A DNA stretch of 64,000 bases from a bacterium (GTDB lineage Bacteria > Joyebacterota > Joyebacteria > Joyebacterales > Joyebacteraceae). The DNA lies in assembly GCA_025774245.1 (NCBI GenBank), contig JALGWI010000002.1, positions 98,648 to 162,647 on the forward strand, read 5' to 3'. The notes below the pieces were generated by a model, which had not been told where the DNA came from, did not search any database, and worked only from the letters and a program-made list of their open reading frames with translations. Made by a program: the position numbers and the translations under genes. This document shows positions 10,313 through 18,101 of the stretch, piece after piece (position 1 is the first letter of the stretch; each line of letters opens with the position of its first letter).

Positions 10313-10909
10313 TCAGGCTCTCCGCTTGCCGAGGACGTACCGGATTCGCTGGAATGCTGTGACGTGCGACAGGATCGCGAGAACCCAGAGCGCCACCCGG
10401 AAGACAACGGGCCCGAGAAACGCCCCCACGATCAGAATGATCAACCGCTCCGGCCGCTCGGCGATGCCGACCTGGCAGTCCTCGCCGACGGCCTCAGCCC
10501 TGGCCCGCGTGTAGCTCACCATGAGCGACCCGGCCAGCGCAATGAGCACGACCGCCGCCGTCGCCGTCTCGGGTCCGCGCGGGGAGCGATGGAGGTAGTA
10601 GAAGAGCGCTCCCAGGAAGACGACGATCTCCGAATAACGGTCGATCGTGGAATCGAGGAAGGCGCCCGCCGGCGTCACCGTGTTCCCGGCGCGTGCGGCC
10701 GCCCCGTCGATCATGTCGCAGATCCCGGCGAGGATCAGCAAGAGACCCGCGCCGATGAAGTGCCCCCTCGCCAGACTCCAGCCCGCCAGTGCGGACAGGA
10801 CGAACCCCGCGTACGTGATCGCCGCGGGCGGAACGCCGAGGTCGGCGAGAAAACGCCCCAGAGGACTGACGAATCTTCGGATGCTGCTCTTCAACCCGCT
10901 CGCCGCCAT
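10313..10909 (-). CDS. CDP-alcohol phosphatidyltransferase, candidate phosphatidylinositol-phosphate synthase
   Basis: A 198-residue integral membrane enzyme with about six membrane helices. It carries the full family signature D-x2-DG-x2-AR-x8-G-x3-D-x3-D as [20 protein letters not shown] followed by LDSTID (about 66-91), so the catalytic aspartates are present. The family joins a CDP-activated lipid to an alcohol. The neighbour makes inositol phosphate, so the likely product is phosphatidylinositol phosphate, as in actinobacteria. Phosphatidylglycerophosphate synthase is the main alternative and cannot be excluded by sequence reading alone. A promoter lies 57 bases upstream. Confidence 0.85.
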   Translation of the reverse strand: MAASGLKSSIRRFVSPLGRFLADLGVPPAAITYAGFVLSALAGWSLARGHFIGAGLLLILAGICDMIDGAAARAGNTVTPAGAFLDSTIDRYSEIVVFLGALFYYLHRSPRGPETATAAVVLIALAGSLMVSYTRARAEAVGEDCQVGIAERPERLIILIVGAFLGPVVFRVALWVLAILSHVTAFQRIRYVLGKRRA

Positions 10910-10965
10910 CGTCGGAACGCCCGTTCCTGTCGGAGGCTACGATCGACCTATACCCAGAATACTAC

Positions 10966-10995
10966 ATCCTATCACTCCACCGAGCCGCTCGTCAA
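10966..10995 (-). promoter_or_regulatory. promoter of the CDP-alcohol phosphotransferase-ino1 operon
   Basis: TTGACG (10995-10990), an 18-bp spacer and TAGGAT (10971-10966), immediately after the rsmI stop. The predicted start near 10959 gives a leader of about 50 nt. Confidence 0.65.
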
Positions 10996-11015
10996 GCCCC
11001 GCCGGTGGCCACCGT

Positions 11016-11786
11016 TCAGCCCGGCGGAAAGCCCGGTTCCGGATCACCGGGAATCCCGGGCGGCCCCGGCCTTCCCGGCCCCCCCTCGCCTCGGCGGCCC
11101 CCGTCCCGCCCGGCCACGAGGACGACGATCTCGCCCCGAAGGGGATCCTCCTCCGCGCGCGTCGCGAGCTCCTCGAGACCCCCGCGCAGGACCTCCTCGT
11201 GCACCTTCGTCAGCTCGCGCGCAACGACCGCCTCGCGATCGCCGAGCACCTCCCCCATGTCCCGGAGCGTGGCGGCGATCCTGTGCGGAGCCTCGTAGAA
11301 GATGATCGTGCACGCGAGGTCGGCCATCTCATCGAGCTTCCGCCTCCGTGCCGCGGACCTTCTCGGGAGAAAGCCCGCGAAGAAGAACGGCTGCGGCGGC
11401 AGCCCGGAGATCGAGAGCGCGGCGACGGCCGCCGATGGGCCCGGCACGGCGACTACCTCGATCCCCTCGCGCGCGCAGAGGTTCACGAGGCGGTACCCGG
11501 GATCGGCCACGAGCGGCGTGCCCGCGTCGCTCACGAGCGCCACGTCCGCGCCCGACACGATCCGGTCGGCGATCCTCCGCGCGGCCCTCTCCTCGTTGTG
11601 TTCGTGATAGGCGATGAGTGGAGTCGCGATCTCGAAGCGCGAGAGGAGCTTCCTCGTCCGGCGCGTGTCCTCGGCGGCGATCCCGTCGACGGAACGGAGA
11701 ACCTCGACGGCGCGAAAAGACGTGTCGTCGAGGTTGCCGAGCGGAGTGGCCACAACGTAGAGGCGTCCGCGATCACTCACGCCCAT
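11016..11786 (-). CDS. rsmI: 16S rRNA (cytidine-1402-2'-O)-methyltransferase
   Basis: A 256-residue SAM-dependent methyltransferase of the tetrapyrrole-methylase fold, which methylates the ribose of C1402 in the decoding centre. The opening LYVVATPLGNLDD, then EDTRRTRKLLSRF, the SDAGTPLVADPG loop, VPGPSAAVAALSISG and FYEAPHRI are all RsmI hallmarks. The last 28 residues replace the usual end with a Gly/Pro-rich collagen-like run (GPGRPGPPGIPGDP). It overlaps the end of recJ by 14 bases and is the last gene of the operon that begins near 17.4 kb. Confidence 0.95.
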   Translation of the reverse strand: MGVSDRGRLYVVATPLGNLDDTSFRAVEVLRSVDGIAAEDTRRTRKLLSRFEIATPLIAYHEHNEERAARRIADRIVSGADVALVSDAGTPLVADPGYRLVNLCAREGIEVVAVPGPSAAVAALSISGLPPQPFFFAGFLPRRSAARRRKLDEMADLACTIIFYEAPHRIAATLRDMGEVLGDREAVVARELTKVHEEVLRGGLEELATRAEEDPLRGEIVVLVAGRDGGRRGEGGPGRPGPPGIPGDPEPGFPPG

Positions 11787-13476
11787 CGGTCGCCGTCCCT
11801 CCCGCGCGACCGGACCCCCCGGTCGCGATGGCGTCGAGGACGCTCGCGAACGCGCGCGCGCCCTCGTAGCGCAACCGGTAGACGAGATCGACCGGCGTCC
11901 GCCCGAGCCGGACCGGCGTGGAGAACCGGAGTCCGGCCGCGAGGGCGGCTTCGTACTGCTCCGCGCCGGTGCCCCGCGCGACGAGCACCGGGCGCGGGTT
12001 GCCCTGTCCGAACGGGGCGAGCGAGTCGAACTCCCGCCCGACCTCCGACGTGGCGCCGACGAGGGGAAGCTCCGCGTCGATCGCCCTCGGTCGGGGCTCC
12101 GGCGGGTGCTCCGCCGCGTACTCGATCATCCGCTCGCGGAAGGCGGGGACGTTCTCGTTTCTGATCGTGAAGCCCGCTGCGCGCGGGTGGCCACCGTAGC
12201 CGAGGAAAAGCTCCGCCATCGAGTTGAACGCGTCGACGAGGTTGAACCCCCCGGGACCGCGCGCCTCCCCCATCCGGTCTCCGTTCAGATTGGAGAGCAC
12301 GATCACGGGCTTCCTGAGCTCCTCCGAGAGCCGCGACGTCACGTAACCCAGGACCTCTATCCGGACGCTCGACTCGACGATCTCGACGGGGGCGTGGGAG
12401 GCCTTCGGGCGGCCCGCCCGCACCTGGCGCCACGCGGCCTGCGCCATCGAGCGCCACGCGCCCCTCCCGTCGACGAGTTCGCGCGCCGTCCCGCGCGCCG
12501 TTTCGATGTCGAGGGAGAGCAACAGGGCGAGCGCCGTGTTGCCGCCCTTTCCGTCCGAGACGCGGCCGAACGCCGGGCCGATCGAGTCGCGGACGTCGTT
12601 CTCGTCGACCTCCCGACCCCACAGCCGCGTCTCCTCGAGGAGCGCGCGGAGGCCGGGCCGTTCCGTCCGCGGCATCGCCGCGAGGCCGGCCGTCACGATC
12701 ACCCTGTTGTCGAACGTCATCGGTACCTTGTCGGCGATCGAGCCGATCGCCGCGAGGGCGAGCGCCTCGTCGCGCCAGCGCGCGCCGTACCACGGCCGGG
12801 ACGACGTCGCCGCACCGTGGGCCCCCGCGAGCTCCGCGAGGAGCAGCTCGGACACCCGGTACGACACGCCCACGCCCGCGAGGTAGCGGTACGGATAGTC
12901 GGTCTCCGGGAGCTTCGCGTTCACGATCGCCGCGGCGGGAGGAAGCTCGGGAGGGATTTCGTGGTGGTCGGTAACGATCGTGTCGATGCCGAGACCGTTC
13001 CCGTAACGGATGGCGTCGCGATCGCTGACGCAGCTGTCGACGGTCACGACCAGCGTGACGCCGCGCGCGGCGAGCCCGTCGAGCTCGGCGCGGTTGAGGC
13101 CGTGGCCCTCCGTCCTCCTGTCGGGGACGTAAGAGCTGACCGAGGCGCCGAGCTGTGTCAGGGCCTCGATCATGATGGTCGCTGCGGTCACGCCGTCCGC
13201 GTCATCGTGGCCGTGAACTGTGATGGCCTCGCCGTGCTCGAGCGCTCGTCCGACCCTCTCGACGACGCGGTCCGCGTCCGGCAGCAGGTGGACGTCGGGG
13301 AGCGTTTCGAGGTCGGCCCGGACGTGCGCCGCGGCTCCCTCCGCCGACGTCACGCCGCGCGACACCAGCACGCTCGCCATCACGGTCGAGAGACCCGTGG
13401 CCTCACGGATCTTCTCGGCGAGCGCGCGGTCGGGCGGATCGAACCTCCAGGTGTACTTGGCGCCCCTCTGAATCAT
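11773..13476 (-). CDS. recJ: single-stranded-DNA-specific exonuclease RecJ
   Basis: A 567-residue DHH/DHHA1 family nuclease, the usual RecJ length. It degrades single-stranded DNA 5' to 3' in recombination and mismatch repair. Motif I (about 86-95) reads TVHGHDDADG where bacterial RecJ normally has YGDYDVDG, so one metal-site aspartate appears as histidine, wording closer to archaeal and NrnA-type DHH proteins. The DHH motif itself is intact (VTDHHEIPPELP), and the DHHA1 glycine motif GYGGHPRAAGF is present. It sits between the slipin and rsmI in a co-directional run. Confidence 0.9.
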   Translation of the reverse strand: MIQRGAKYTWRFDPPDRALAEKIREATGLSTVMASVLVSRGVTSAEGAAAHVRADLETLPDVHLLPDADRVVERVGRALEHGEAITVHGHDDADGVTAATIMIEALTQLGASVSSYVPDRRTEGHGLNRAELDGLAARGVTLVVTVDSCVSDRDAIRYGNGLGIDTIVTDHHEIPPELPPAAAIVNAKLPETDYPYRYLAGVGVSYRVSELLLAELAGAHGAATSSRPWYGARWRDEALALAAIGSIADKVPMTFDNRVIVTAGLAAMPRTERPGLRALLEETRLWGREVDENDVRDSIGPAFGRVSDGKGGNTALALLLSLDIETARGTARELVDGRGAWRSMAQAAWRQVRAGRPKASHAPVEIVESSVRIEVLGYVTSRLSEELRKPVIVLSNLNGDRMGEARGPGGFNLVDAFNSMAELFLGYGGHPRAAGFTIRNENVPAFRERMIEYAAEHPPEPRPRAIDAELPLVGATSEVGREFDSLAPFGQGNPRPVLVARGTGAEQYEAALAAGLRFSTPVRLGRTPVDLVYRLRYEGARAFASVLDAIATGGSGRAGGTATDGRE

Positions 13477-13532
13477 GGATCCCCGCGGATGAGGGAAGCC
13501 GGCGTTCGACCCGCGCGGCCTCCGGGCGGCCG

Positions 13533-14288
13533 CTACTCGCTCTTCCCGCGCTTCAACGTCATGAAATGCTCGATGATGTCGATCGGCACGGGGAAGACGA
13601 TCGTCGAGTTCTTCTCCACCGCGATCTCGCTCAGGGTCTGCAGGAACCGAAGCTGGATCGAGGTCGGCTCAGAGGCCAGCACCTTCGCAGCGCTCGCGAG
13701 GGTCTCCGACGCCTGGGACTCGCCCTGGGCGTGGATGATCTTCGCGCGCCGCTCACGCTCGGCCTCCGCCTGCTTCGCGATCGCACGCTGCATCTGTTCC
13801 GGAAGATCGACGTGCTTGACCTCGACGGCCGAGACTTTGATGCCCCAGCCGTCGGTCGCGCGGTCGAGGATCCCCTGCAGCTCCTGGTTGATCTTCTCGC
13901 GCTCCGACAGCAGCTCGTCGAGGTCGCCGGAGCCGATCACGCTCCGAAGCGTAGTCTGCGCCAGCTGCGACGTCGCGTAGGCGTAGTCCTGCACCTCGAC
14001 GATCGCCTTGTCCGGCTCGAAGACGCGGTAGTAGACGACGGCGTTCACCTTGACCGAGACGTTGTCCTTCGTGATGACGTCCTGCGGCGGCACGTCCATG
14101 GCGATGATGCGGAGGCCGACGCGGACCAGCCGGTCGATGAACGGGATGATCAGCACGAGGCCGGGTCCCCTGACGCCGGCGAGGCGGCCGAGGCGGAACA
14201 GCACGCCGCGCTCGTACTCCCGCAGCACGTAGATCGCCTTTGAGAGCAGGACGAGGAACACCAATACGAGGATCACGATTCCAGTCAT
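13533..14288 (-). CDS. slipin / stomatin-like SPFH (band 7) membrane protein
   Basis: A 251-residue protein with one N-terminal membrane segment (about 4-22) and an SPFH domain. [24 protein letters not shown] begins the domain, the central part is [26 protein letters not shown], and a Glu/Lys/Arg/Ala coiled coil follows near 170-200. Slipins form rings in membranes and work with NfeD partners and an associated protease in quality control. The ATG at 14288 has AGGAGG five bases upstream; the GTG two codons earlier overlaps that site. The NfeD-like partner is the gene immediately upstream, nine bases away. Confidence 0.93.
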   Translation of the reverse strand: MTGIVILVLVFLVLLSKAIYVLREYERGVLFRLGRLAGVRGPGLVLIIPFIDRLVRVGLRIIAMDVPPQDVITKDNVSVKVNAVVYYRVFEPDKAIVEVQDYAYATSQLAQTTLRSVIGSGDLDELLSEREKINQELQGILDRATDGWGIKVSAVEVKHVDLPEQMQRAIAKQAEAERERRAKIIHAQGESQASETLASAAKVLASEPTSIQLRFLQTLSEIAVEKNSTIVFPVPIDIIEHFMTLKRGKSE

Positions 14289-14297
14289 GCTCACCTC

Positions 14298-14636
14298 CTA
14301 TGGGATCCGTTGCACCGTGAGGACCATCCTGTCGACGGAGACCACGGTCACACGCGTTCCCTTTGGGATCTCTTCGCCGGCCACGGCGTTCCAGTACTCG
14401 CCGCGGACGAAGACGCGCCCTTCGGGCGAGAGGTCGTTCACCGCCTCACCGATCTCACCGACCATCCCTTCGCGGCCCGTGCTGACGCGCCGCCCCTGGG
14501 CCAGCAGGCCGATGGGGACGGCCAGCAGGAAGAACACGATCATGAGGGCCACGGCCGGCATGATCGCGCTCTGATCCAGGCCGAAGAGCCGGAACAGCGC
14601 GGTCAGGAGATCGAGCAATCCGGTGAACTCGCCCAC
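14298..14636 (-). CDS. short NfeD-like protein
   Basis: A 112-residue NfeD short form: one hydrophobic helix (about 26-46) followed by the OB-fold NfeD C-terminal domain (GMVGEIGEAVNDLSPEGRVF ... VRGEYWNAVAGEEIPKGTRV). It lacks the ClpP-like protease domain of long NfeD proteins. Short NfeD proteins bind slipins encoded beside them, as here. The start is GTG at 14636, preceded by GGAGG. Confidence 0.9.
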   Translation of the reverse strand: MGEFTGLLDLLTALFRLFGLDQSAIMPAVALMIVFFLLAVPIGLLAQGRRVSTGREGMVGEIGEAVNDLSPEGRVFVRGEYWNAVAGEEIPKGTRVTVVSVDRMVLTVQRIP

Positions 14637-14685
14637 TCGAACCTCCGCTCGGGAGCACGTCGGGCGCGCCGGTCGAGGCGCTTCA

Positions 14686-15924
14686 CTACGCCCGGTCGGG
14701 CTGCGCGAACTCCGCCCTGGTGTAGACCCGGATGCCGAGCCGATCCCGCCCCTCGGTCACGAGGCCGTCGCCGACGAACGACTCCAGGATCGCGTCGAGC
14801 TGCGCCGGCGAGAGCGGACTCGAACGGAAGAGGATCGGATACGGCGTCTCCACCTCGATGCTCGACAGGAGATCGGGCTCGTAATCGCCCGCCTCGACGA
14901 CCGGGAGGACCTTCGCCCGCTTCAGGTACTTCTCGAACGCGGCCGGGTCCCTCTGGATGTTCGCCATCGTCCGCGTGTAGCGGTGCGCGTCGCTTCCCTC
15001 CTTCGCGTAGATCGCGAGCTGGAAGTCGGCCTGCGTCTGCCGCTTGCGGATCATGGTTCGGATGATGCCGAGGTCGTCCGGTGTGGCATCGAGAAGCACC
15101 ATCCCATCCTGCGCCATGTCTACCATCCGTGTCAACAGGGTTTGGACGGGAAGCTCCTCGCCGTTCCACCTGAGGACGGCCTGGAGACCGTGCTTCGTCG
15201 CGCGCCACCGGTTGATCATGATGGTGCGGTACTCGTCCTCGGAGATCTCCCGGTCTGACTCGTGCTCGGCGACCTGGTGCATGAGACCGGCGACGAGCGT
15301 CACGAGCTCGCACATGAGCCGGGTCGAGCTCACGCAGTCGCCTACCCGGAGCTCGACGGTCGACCCCCACGCCAGCTTGGAGCAGACGTCGCCGCCCCAG
15401 TCGGGCTGCGACAGAGCCGGAGAGACCAGCGACTGGGGAACCGAACACCACTCCGCGAACGATGCAACGCGATAGCTCTTGTAGTCTCCCGTCCTCCTTC
15501 TGTAGATGGGGCTGTTGGCCATGAGCGCGGCGAACGGCGCCACGTAGCGCGCCATCGCGTTCTGCACGCGGATCGCCGCCGTCCAGTCGCGGACCGTGCC
15601 GACGTGGATGTGCGCGCCGACGGGCTCCCTCTCGAAGGGACGTGTCCCGGCCCGCAGCAGGAACCACTTCTTCTTCGCGAGCGCCTTCCTGAGCTCGCTG
15701 TCGAACCTCTCGCTCTTCTCGAGGATCTCCCGGAAGCTCCTCACCGAGCCGATCCGGCTCTCCAGCAGCTCCAGATCGGTCCCCGGCTCGGCCCACGGGA
15801 GCATCTGCCTGAGTTCGTCGGCGAGGAGCTCGACGTCCTTCTCGTCGACATTCTCCCCCGACTCCCTGAGTATCGCCATCTCCCAGTCGTAACCGACCGT
15901 GAGCGGCTCGAAGTAGGTGGCCAT
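14686..15924 (-). CDS. carboxylate-amine ligase, glutamate-cysteine ligase family 2 (GCS2/YbdK-like)
   Basis: A 412-residue protein of the GCS2 family, which forms gamma-glutamyl or related amide bonds using ATP. Recognisable blocks include LTVGYDWEMAIL at the N-terminus (ligand-binding acidic residues), GAHIHVGTVRDW with the histidines typical of the fold, ALMANSPIYR, WGSTVELRVGD and NRWRATKHGLQA. YbdK relatives have only weak gamma-glutamylcysteine activity, so the true substrate is unknown. The ATG has GGAGG five bases upstream, and it follows the preceding stop directly, so it is co-transcribed with the unknown protein before it. Confidence 0.85.
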   Translation of the reverse strand: MATYFEPLTVGYDWEMAILRESGENVDEKDVELLADELRQMLPWAEPGTDLELLESRIGSVRSFREILEKSERFDSELRKALAKKKWFLLRAGTRPFEREPVGAHIHVGTVRDWTAAIRVQNAMARYVAPFAALMANSPIYRRRTGDYKSYRVASFAEWCSVPQSLVSPALSQPDWGGDVCSKLAWGSTVELRVGDCVSSTRLMCELVTLVAGLMHQVAEHESDREISEDEYRTIMINRWRATKHGLQAVLRWNGEELPVQTLLTRMVDMAQDGMVLLDATPDDLGIIRTMIRKRQTQADFQLAIYAKEGSDAHRYTRTMANIQRDPAAFEKYLKRAKVLPVVEAGDYEPDLLSSIEVETPYPILFRSSPLSPAQLDAILESFVGDGLVTEGRDRLGIRVYTRAEFAQPDRA

Positions 15925-17361
15925 CTATGCCTCCACTCGCACCGAGAGCCGCTCTCCTCCGACCGTCGTCGTGCACTCGATCGGGAAGGAACCCCTCGGG
16001 ATGTTGATGGTCTTGGTATGGACGCGCCCCGCTCCCGCGAGATCGCGGGCGGAGAGCGTGACGGACCTCCGGCCTTGAGCGGTCCGGATCGAGACGCGGA
16101 AGGGATCGCCCTTCCTGCTCGTCCGCACCGTGAGTGCGACGGGAATCCCGCCTCGGCCGGCCCGGCCCTTCGATGCCAGGAACATCGTCGTGTCGTTCGC
16201 GGCCACGTCGGACCCGACGAGGAACGCGACGCCGTAGCGCGCGCGCCCGCCCTTCGGGATCTTCCTGGGCGCGTGACGGAGCTGCAACTCGGGTCCCTGG
16301 TAGTCGCTCCTGATGCTCAGGTGGCAGCCCCTCCTCGTGCCGAACAGGATCGCGAGGACGCGGCCCTCGCGCTCGTGACGCGAGATCACGAAGCCGGGCT
16401 TGAGACCGAAGTGCTCGTCCCTCCAGTCGCGCCAGCGCCAGCGCCTCCCGTAGCCGGGACGGTGGTAGCGGACCTTCGTGAGGCCCCGCCCGCCGGGAAC
16501 GTCGAAGACGCTGAGCGAGGCGGGATGGCCGTCGGCCCTGGTCGACATCCTGACGACGAAGGTAACGTCGGTCTCGTCCTTCTCCTTCTTGTCGCCCGCC
16601 TTGCCGGCCGACCCGTCGCCGGACGCCTCGTCGCCGTCCTTCTTCGCGTCCTTCCGCTCCGTCTCTCCGGCGTAGGAGATCACGTAGCGACCGACGACGC
16701 CCGGGAGGTCGCTCTCGAGCTCGACCTCCTTCGAGATCGTCACTCCCTCGGGCGACTTGAGGCTCCGACTGAACCGAAGCTCCGCCGAGCCGGTCGCAGG
16801 CTCAGGCTCGGTCCGCTCGAACTCCGACTTCCAGATCTCTCCCGGAGAGCCTCCCTCGACGATGAGCTCCTCCGCGCCTCCGAGCAGGATGTACTTCCCC
16901 GCCATGATGTAATCGAGAGGCTGTGCGAAGCGGTCCTCCCCCGCGCACCCGCGGAGCGACAGGAGCCTCGCGCCGCGGTGGGGCTGGTACACCGCCGACA
17001 CGAAGCAGTTGGCCAGGATGTCCTCGGCGTACCCGTCGCTGTCGACGTCGCCGGAGCGCTTCTCGACGACACCGGCCCGCGTGCACTCGAGGTCGACGCG
17101 GGGTCCCCTCTTCCTGAGGATCTTTGCGCTCTCCTTCGGATCGAGGACCAGGAGGTCGCCCTTCTTGACTTTCCACGGAAACATGAAGTCACGCGTGAGC
17201 GACGCTTCCTTGCCGATGAAAGTCTTCGGAACGCTCAGCGCGCCCGCGGCTGCCCCCTTCACCTTGACGACGAGCTTGAAGCGCCCGAACTCCAGGCCGT
17301 TGTCGTCCCGGTAGCGCTTCTCGAGTGTCTTCTTCCGTACTTCCGCTAGCAGTCGTTGCAT
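15925..17361 (-). CDS. protein of unknown function with a beta-rich core
   Basis: A 478-residue protein that I do not recognise with confidence. There is no signal peptide or membrane segment. The segment DVDSDGYAEDILANCFVSAV followed by YQPHRGARLLSLRG resembles the beta-sandwich of GH57 glucanotransferase-like proteins (a D-x-D-x-DGYxE start and a GGxxxL turn), but no catalytic domain is visible. A Lys/Asp/Glu-rich linker lies near 245-275. The C-terminal third looks beta-rich with many Arg and Lys residues. The ATG at 17361 is preferred because GGAG lies upstream and the longer frame is Pro/Gly-rich. It abuts the GCS2 ligase gene and may act with it. Confidence 0.6.
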   Translation of the reverse strand: MQRLLAEVRKKTLEKRYRDDNGLEFGRFKLVVKVKGAAAGALSVPKTFIGKEASLTRDFMFPWKVKKGDLLVLDPKESAKILRKRGPRVDLECTRAGVVEKRSGDVDSDGYAEDILANCFVSAVYQPHRGARLLSLRGCAGEDRFAQPLDYIMAGKYILLGGAEELIVEGGSPGEIWKSEFERTEPEPATGSAELRFSRSLKSPEGVTISKEVELESDLPGVVGRYVISYAGETERKDAKKDGDEASGDGSAGKAGDKKEKDETDVTFVVRMSTRADGHPASLSVFDVPGGRGLTKVRYHRPGYGRRWRWRDWRDEHFGLKPGFVISRHEREGRVLAILFGTRRGCHLSIRSDYQGPELQLRHAPRKIPKGGRARYGVAFLVGSDVAANDTTMFLASKGRAGRGGIPVALTVRTSRKGDPFRVSIRTAQGRRSVTLSARDLAGAGRVHTKTINIPRGSFPIECTTTVGGERLSVRVEA

Positions 17362-17491
17362 GATCGTCTCCGTCCTTCCCTGGCTGGGTGCTGTTCGGCA
17401 TTCCTGGAGAAGGCTCAAGGAGAGGGAGACTCCGGTCCCACCTGCAGGGCCCGGGTGCCCCGCGCAACGGATGACGCGGCCGCGCGGGCAC

Positions 17492-17530
17492 AATAAAAAG
17501 GGAGCAGAGAGTCAGCGACCCTCTGCTCCC
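17492..17530 (-). terminator. intrinsic terminator of the HU gene
   Basis: A perfect 10-bp stem (GGGAGCAGAG and complement, 11-nt loop) is followed on the minus strand by TTTTTATT. It lies 35 bases after the HU stop. Confidence 0.92.
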
Positions 17531-17564
17531 TTCGCAGAGTTCAGTACTCCCTAAGACCTTCTCG

Positions 17565-17849
17565 CTATTTGACCGTGTCCTTCAAGGACTTGCCGGCCTT
17601 GAACTTCGGGTAGTAGTGGCTCCCGACGTGCTTCGTCTTGTCGCTGCCGGGGATCCTCCAGTCGCGGGCAGGGCGATGCTCGGCACTGAACGTGCCGAAC
17701 CCGGTAATCTGTACCTTGCCTCTGTCCTTGAGCTCCGTCGAGATGATCCCAGTATCGGTGGAGAAAAGGATGTCGATGGTCTCCTTGGCGGATCTGTTCG
17801 ACTGTCCGGTCTTCTCTGCCAGCTTCTCAACAAGCTCAGCCTTGTTCAT
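17565..17849 (-). CDS. HU family DNA-binding protein
   Basis: A 94-residue histone-like protein: MNKAELVEKLAEKTGQSNRSAKETID is the helical dimer core, GKVQITGFGTFSAEHRPARD leads into the DNA-binding arm, and PKFKAGKSLKD is the standard end. The arm reads WRIPGSDKTKHVGSHYY instead of the usual NPxTGEEIxIPA, so the proline-tipped minor-groove wedge is altered and contains several His and Tyr residues. It is monocistronic, with its own promoter and terminator, and the promoter is flanked by repeats that suggest regulation. Confidence 0.9.
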   Translation of the reverse strand: MNKAELVEKLAEKTGQSNRSAKETIDILFSTDTGIISTELKDRGKVQITGFGTFSAEHRPARDWRIPGSDKTKHVGSHYYPKFKAGKSLKDTVK

Positions 17850-17892
17850 CTGCTGCTCCCTCCTGATCTCTGACCACTGCCCCTTGGTTTGC

Positions 17893-17970
17893 GAAACGTC
17901 CCGAACTTTGGGACAAGCTACGACACACCTCAGATGTTGTCAATAGGAAACGTCCAAAAAGTGGGGGCAA
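17893..17970. repeat. imperfect 24-bp direct repeat flanking the HU promoter
   Basis: GAAACGTCC, 8 bases, GGG, one base and CAA occur at 17893-17916 and again at 17947-17970, exactly 54 bp apart. The first copy covers the -10 edge and start point of the HU promoter and the second lies just upstream of its -35 box. The first copy also contains the inverted repeat GTCCC-7-GGGAC (17898-17914). Confidence 0.6.
17915..17943 (-). promoter_or_regulatory. promoter of the HU gene
   Basis: A perfect TTGACA (17943-17938), a 17-bp spacer and TAGCTT (17920-17915). The start would fall near 17908, inside an inverted repeat. Confidence 0.6.
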
Positions 17971-18101
17971 TCGGGACACAGGGGCCGCAGGTACGGGGTG
18001 ATGCACATACAGGAGTATTCCTACTATAGTGGCGGCCCCTTGGAGGCTTTCTACCGCTCCCGGGCCCAGCGGCAGGCGTGTTTCGGCGGTGGCCACGAGG
18101 A

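Noticed and set aside
17971-18101. Palindromic ACTATAGT and AGGAGTATTCCT near 18030 as a promoter for a gene
   Set aside because: No -35 partner at the right distance on either strand and no gene to drive; the region follows the lptD stop.
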